From Prevotella sp. (GTDB lineage Bacteria; Bacteroidota; Bacteroidia; Bacteroidales; Bacteroidaceae), in contig JAGCRH010000113.1 in assembly GCA_017964785.1 (NCBI GenBank), forward strand, positions 1 through 53,684: a stretch of 53,684 nucleotides of DNA, in the 5' to 3' direction. Within the stretch, counting starts at the first letter, position 1, and the number at the start of each line of letters is the position of its first letter. The notes beneath the pieces are model-generated. The model saw nothing but the letters and a program-made list of their open reading frames with translations. It was not told the DNA's origin and made no database searches. Shown here one piece after another: positions 51,272 to 53,684 of this stretch. Position numbers and translations under genes: made by a program.

Positions 51272-53683
51272 TCACTTTCCCATATACTGTCCGATAAAGA
51301 AGATGGCACCCGTTGACACCTCCCTGATGACATAGAGGAAGGGGTGTGTGGCGTGGAATTTGACACTGTCTGGCGGCGGGATGATATCCAGCCCGGTAAT
51401 ACGCCCTTGCAAAATGGTGGCAACCGTTGCCTCCGTACCTGTCTCATCGACCTTGATGCGGCCTACCTGACTGATCATGCCGATGCGGGATTTCGCGTCG
51501 AAGAGATTGGAGAAATCCGCCCTTCCCATGTGGAAGGCGTCGGACAGGCCGAGTGCCGACATGACACTGGTGAGTTCCACATCGGATGACGACTCAAAGC
51601 GCGGCAACTTCACTTCCACCAGGACTTTTCTCATCTGGGCACCCATCCGCTGCCAACTGTCTGCTGTCAGCGACTGAGCCACCTCACTGACGGTCTTACC
51701 CTTCTTTGGTAACAGGACGATCATCTGATAGGCTTCATTGCTATAAGGCAGACTGAGTACCTGACAGAGGTCGTTCTCGGTATAGTAGTAGTTGCGCTTC
51801 TCATTCATCATCGGCATCGTCTTCTTTTTGCCGTCCTCATCTTTGAATTCCTCGTCACGTGTAAGGGCCTTAGGGAACTTATGCGTCCAGATGCCTTTGA
51901 AGTAAATGGTATTTGTCAGGACGAAACCCATCATGGGGTCTAAGTTCGACTTGTCGAGTACCTTCGGCAACATCCCGTTCGAATGCTCGCTGATCTCCTG
52001 ATTGATCTCATCCACCGAATGCTCACTATCGAAGTCCATGCTTTTGAGGGTGGTGTGATAATACTCATTAGCAATCTTCGTGAAAGTAGGCATGGGTTTG
52101 TGGCTTTTATGTGAGCAGAAAAGGTTGCTGATCTCCATTTGGGTCAGCCTGTCGAGTTTCGGTGCTTCCGTGAGTATCTTGCGGCAGAACTCATTGATAT
52201 TGGCGGCTTTTGCGTCATCGCAGCCCAGCACATTATATATCTGTTTCTTTGTCTTCCCGCCAGCCCCGTTGCTGATCAGTCCGAGAGCGTAGGTCATGCC
52301 CATAGGCGACAGGAGAATGCTTTCCTTGGAACCGACTTTGCGGAACATATTGAAACCGAGGTCATTGACAGGCATCACCAGCGCCTGCTCCTCATCCGTC
52401 AGGGGGATGTAGCCACGCGGATTGTTCTCATTCGACACCCCTTCTCCATCTTCCACTATTCCGAGTCCCTCATAATCCGCCATTGAAATGCGCTCAGTGA
52501 CGTTGCTCCCCTCTCGCAGCGGGATAGGCAGACCCTTATTATTGACTCGTCTTTGTCCGTCTACTGGTATATATCTGTAGCCGCTTTGCCCATCAGTAGA
52601 ATGCGGAAAACTTGGATTCATTGATGGCTCCATGATGATCTTGTATTCCTTCTTGTCGATAGCCCGTTTCTCGGTTATCATGCCCACATAACTGAAGCGG
52701 AGGAGGTTTTCAGGATTCCGGACCTTCATGACAAAATGCCCATTATTATCGGTGATGGCTGAATTGACGATATGATCTCTAGCGTCAATCTCGCAGATGG
52801 TGGCACCCATCAGCGGGCCGAATTCGTCGCTCACGGTACCGCTGATCTTGTCGCCTGCCTTCACGGTGCCTTCCTTTGTGGTATGGACTGCCTTGATGAG
52901 TGATGGTTGACTTTTGGGGGATGTTTTAGGAGTCAGGCGGATGGTGATGGGAGCGGTGTCGGCGAGCTTTGAAAATCCACGAAGGTAGCCGACTTTGCTC
53001 GCTCTGACCCGAGTTTCGTGATATGGCAGCCAGAGGTCGAAATGTCCGTTCTTGTCGGTTCTGACCCCGCTGGCATCGGAAGGCTCAATATAATTGCCGT
53101 CAACGAGTGCGTCGGGCATTGGCTGACCGTTCTCATCCAATACCGTTCCCTCAACGTGGCAGCGTTTTTCAAGGATGGCAGGACAGTCGGAGGCGTAGAG
53201 TTTATCGACAGAGAGCAGGTGCATGACCAGTCGTCGCGGACCGGTGGTCTTAAAATAGACCTCAGCCAGCCAATAGGAGGCTGCCTTTTTATCGGGTGTG
53301 AAGTAGAATCGGCTTTCCTTGACGATGGGATTCCTCGCTGTCTCCTGATAAGCATTAAGACGATGGGGCTTGCCTTCTTTCACTTTCCCGCCGAAGATGA
53401 AGGCCAGACGGACAAGACTGTCGTCTGTCCGCTCGATGGATTTGTCAGCCTGCCTGGCGGCTTGTCGGATGTCGTTGACGATGGAATCGAAATGGGCCTC
53501 ATCGACGGAACCCGGTAGTTCAACCTCTACCTCGCGGATGAGGGGCACATAGATGCCGTGGGCATCGCTGCTCACCAGACCGAAGCCTTCATCACGTGAA
53601 TGACCATGCTGGCGCGTGATCTGTCCGAAGAAATGCTCCTCGACAGGCGTGTCAAACAGATCGGGGTCGAAGACATGGTTTCC
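51272..53683 (-). CDS. Serpin fused to carboxypeptidase-regulatory-like beta domains (partial, 5' end outside window)
   Basis: The frame is open to the right edge, giving 803 visible residues. The visible N-terminal segment (NHVFDPDLFDTPVEEHFFGQ...) is unrecognised. Two carboxypeptidase-regulatory-like beta sandwiches follow (CHVEGTVLDENGQPMPDALVDG and KISGTVSDEFGPLMGATICE). The C-terminal 380 residues or so are a serpin: SPMGMTYALGLISNGAGGKTK, the breach/shutter LTNTIYFKGIWTHKF, the hinge DETGTEATVATILQ and the end FHATHPFLYVIREVSTGAIFFIGQYMGK. The hinge has the small-residue run of inhibitory serpins. Location in the cell depends on the missing start. It converges on ispH with a 7-bp gap. 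An upstream GTG would fit inside the frame, but the open frame beyond argues for a longer protein. Confidence 0.9.
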   Translation of the reverse strand, partial: GNHVFDPDLFDTPVEEHFFGQITRQHGHSRDEGFGLVSSDAHGIYVPLIREVEVELPGSVDEAHFDSIVNDIRQAARQADKSIERTDDSLVRLAFIFGGKVKEGKPHRLNAYQETARNPIVKESRFYFTPDKKAASYWLAEVYFKTTGPRRLVMHLLSVDKLYASDCPAILEKRCHVEGTVLDENGQPMPDALVDGNYIEPSDASGVRTDKNGHFDLWLPYHETRVRASKVGYLRGFSKLADTAPITIRLTPKTSPKSQPSLIKAVHTTKEGTVKAGDKISGTVSDEFGPLMGATICEIDARDHIVNSAITDNNGHFVMKVRNPENLLRFSYVGMITEKRAIDKKEYKIIMEPSMNPSFPHSTDGQSGYRYIPVDGQRRVNNKGLPIPLREGSNVTERISMADYEGLGIVEDGEGVSNENNPRGYIPLTDEEQALVMPVNDLGFNMFRKVGSKESILLSPMGMTYALGLISNGAGGKTKKQIYNVLGCDDAKAANINEFCRKILTEAPKLDRLTQMEISNLFCSHKSHKPMPTFTKIANEYYHTTLKSMDFDSEHSVDEINQEISEHSNGMLPKVLDKSNLDPMMGFVLTNTIYFKGIWTHKFPKALTRDEEFKDEDGKKKTMPMMNEKRNYYYTENDLCQVLSLPYSNEAYQMIVLLPKKGKTVSEVAQSLTADSWQRMGAQMRKVLVEVKLPRFESSSDVELTSVMSALGLSDAFHMGRADFSNLFDAKSRIGMISQVGRIKVDETGTEATVATILQGRITGLDIIPPPDSVKFHATHPFLYVIREVSTGAIFFIGQYMGK

Positions 53684-53684
53684 A

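Overview
The window reads as chromosomal DNA of a Bacteroidetes bacterium, most likely a Prevotella-like member of the Bacteroidales. Evidence: the Bacteroidetes -7 promoter box TAnnTTTG (usually TATCTTTG) upstream of most transcription units; few clear Shine-Dalgarno sequences; Bacteroidales gene types (Fkp, fused MurF-Alr, GSCFA protein, GH97, DUF4954, YfhO-type membrane protein, paired M6 peptidases with dockerin-like tails); and base composition that looks close to 50% GC by eye. I saw no prophage, insertion sequence with transposase, CRISPR array, rRNA or tRNA. Most of it is ordinary housekeeping and secretion-related chromosome.

Layout. 1-238: C-terminal end of an unrecognised protein. 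368-2824: exported S9 peptidase. 2831-4831 (minus): TrmH-type rRNA/tRNA methyltransferase, MTA/SAH nucleosidase and LuxS, an activated-methyl-cycle/AI-2 unit. 4896-13297 (plus): YfhO-type membrane protein, Fkp, GSCFA protein and MurF-Alr, an envelope/glycan unit. 13304-15274 (minus): CDF metal transporter then MnmA. 15434-17080 (plus): SPFH protein, Arc-type small protein and DUF1648-like membrane protein. 17084-17749 (minus) and 17837-18697 (plus): a B3/B4-domain protein and an exported beta-sandwich protein, fired from a symmetric divergent promoter. 18662-21462 (minus): NagB then GH97. 21632-32358 (plus): HflX, DUF4954 beta-helix protein, M16 peptidase lipoprotein, class I fumarase, two M6 peptidases. 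32355-34862 (minus): ClpB. 35078-36927 (plus): VOC protein and PreA-like dehydrogenase. 36928-37637: repeat-rich, nearly gene-free. 37638-42582 (minus): a 52-residue protein, cellobiose phosphorylase (GH94), ADP-forming acyl-CoA synthetase. 42686-51264 (plus): alpha-2-macroglobulin-like protein, DUF1573 protein, MeaB GTPase, IspH. 51272 to the right edge (minus): a serpin fused to carboxypeptidase-regulatory-like domains.

The most striking feature is a layer of short repeats that crosses gene boundaries. At least eleven places carry 3-6 tandem copies of a 7-nt word (CAATGTT, TATGAAC, GGTGAGA, TGACTCC, CCAACAC, CTGTCTC, ACTTWTC and variants), and two more carry 9-10-nt words. Most lie inside coding genes, including essential ones, without breaking the frame; others form the leader immediately 5' of a start codon, and two encode the hydrophobic core of a signal peptide. 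The same word recurs in unrelated genes. They resemble the heptanucleotide STRR repeats known from filamentous cyanobacteria. A second class is palindromic REP-like elements, also inside genes: a 71-bp perfect hairpin in fkp, a 27-bp palindrome in mnmA with a second copy in the gene-free stretch, a CCCCTCCT hairpin in ispH, and a CCTAGG cluster in the GSCFA gene. This in-frame repeat layer is the best candidate here for an undescribed phenomenon.

Limits: all identifications come from reading motifs and translations by eye; no alignment, search or fold prediction was run. Names of conserved families are firm where catalytic motifs are visible and tentative otherwise.
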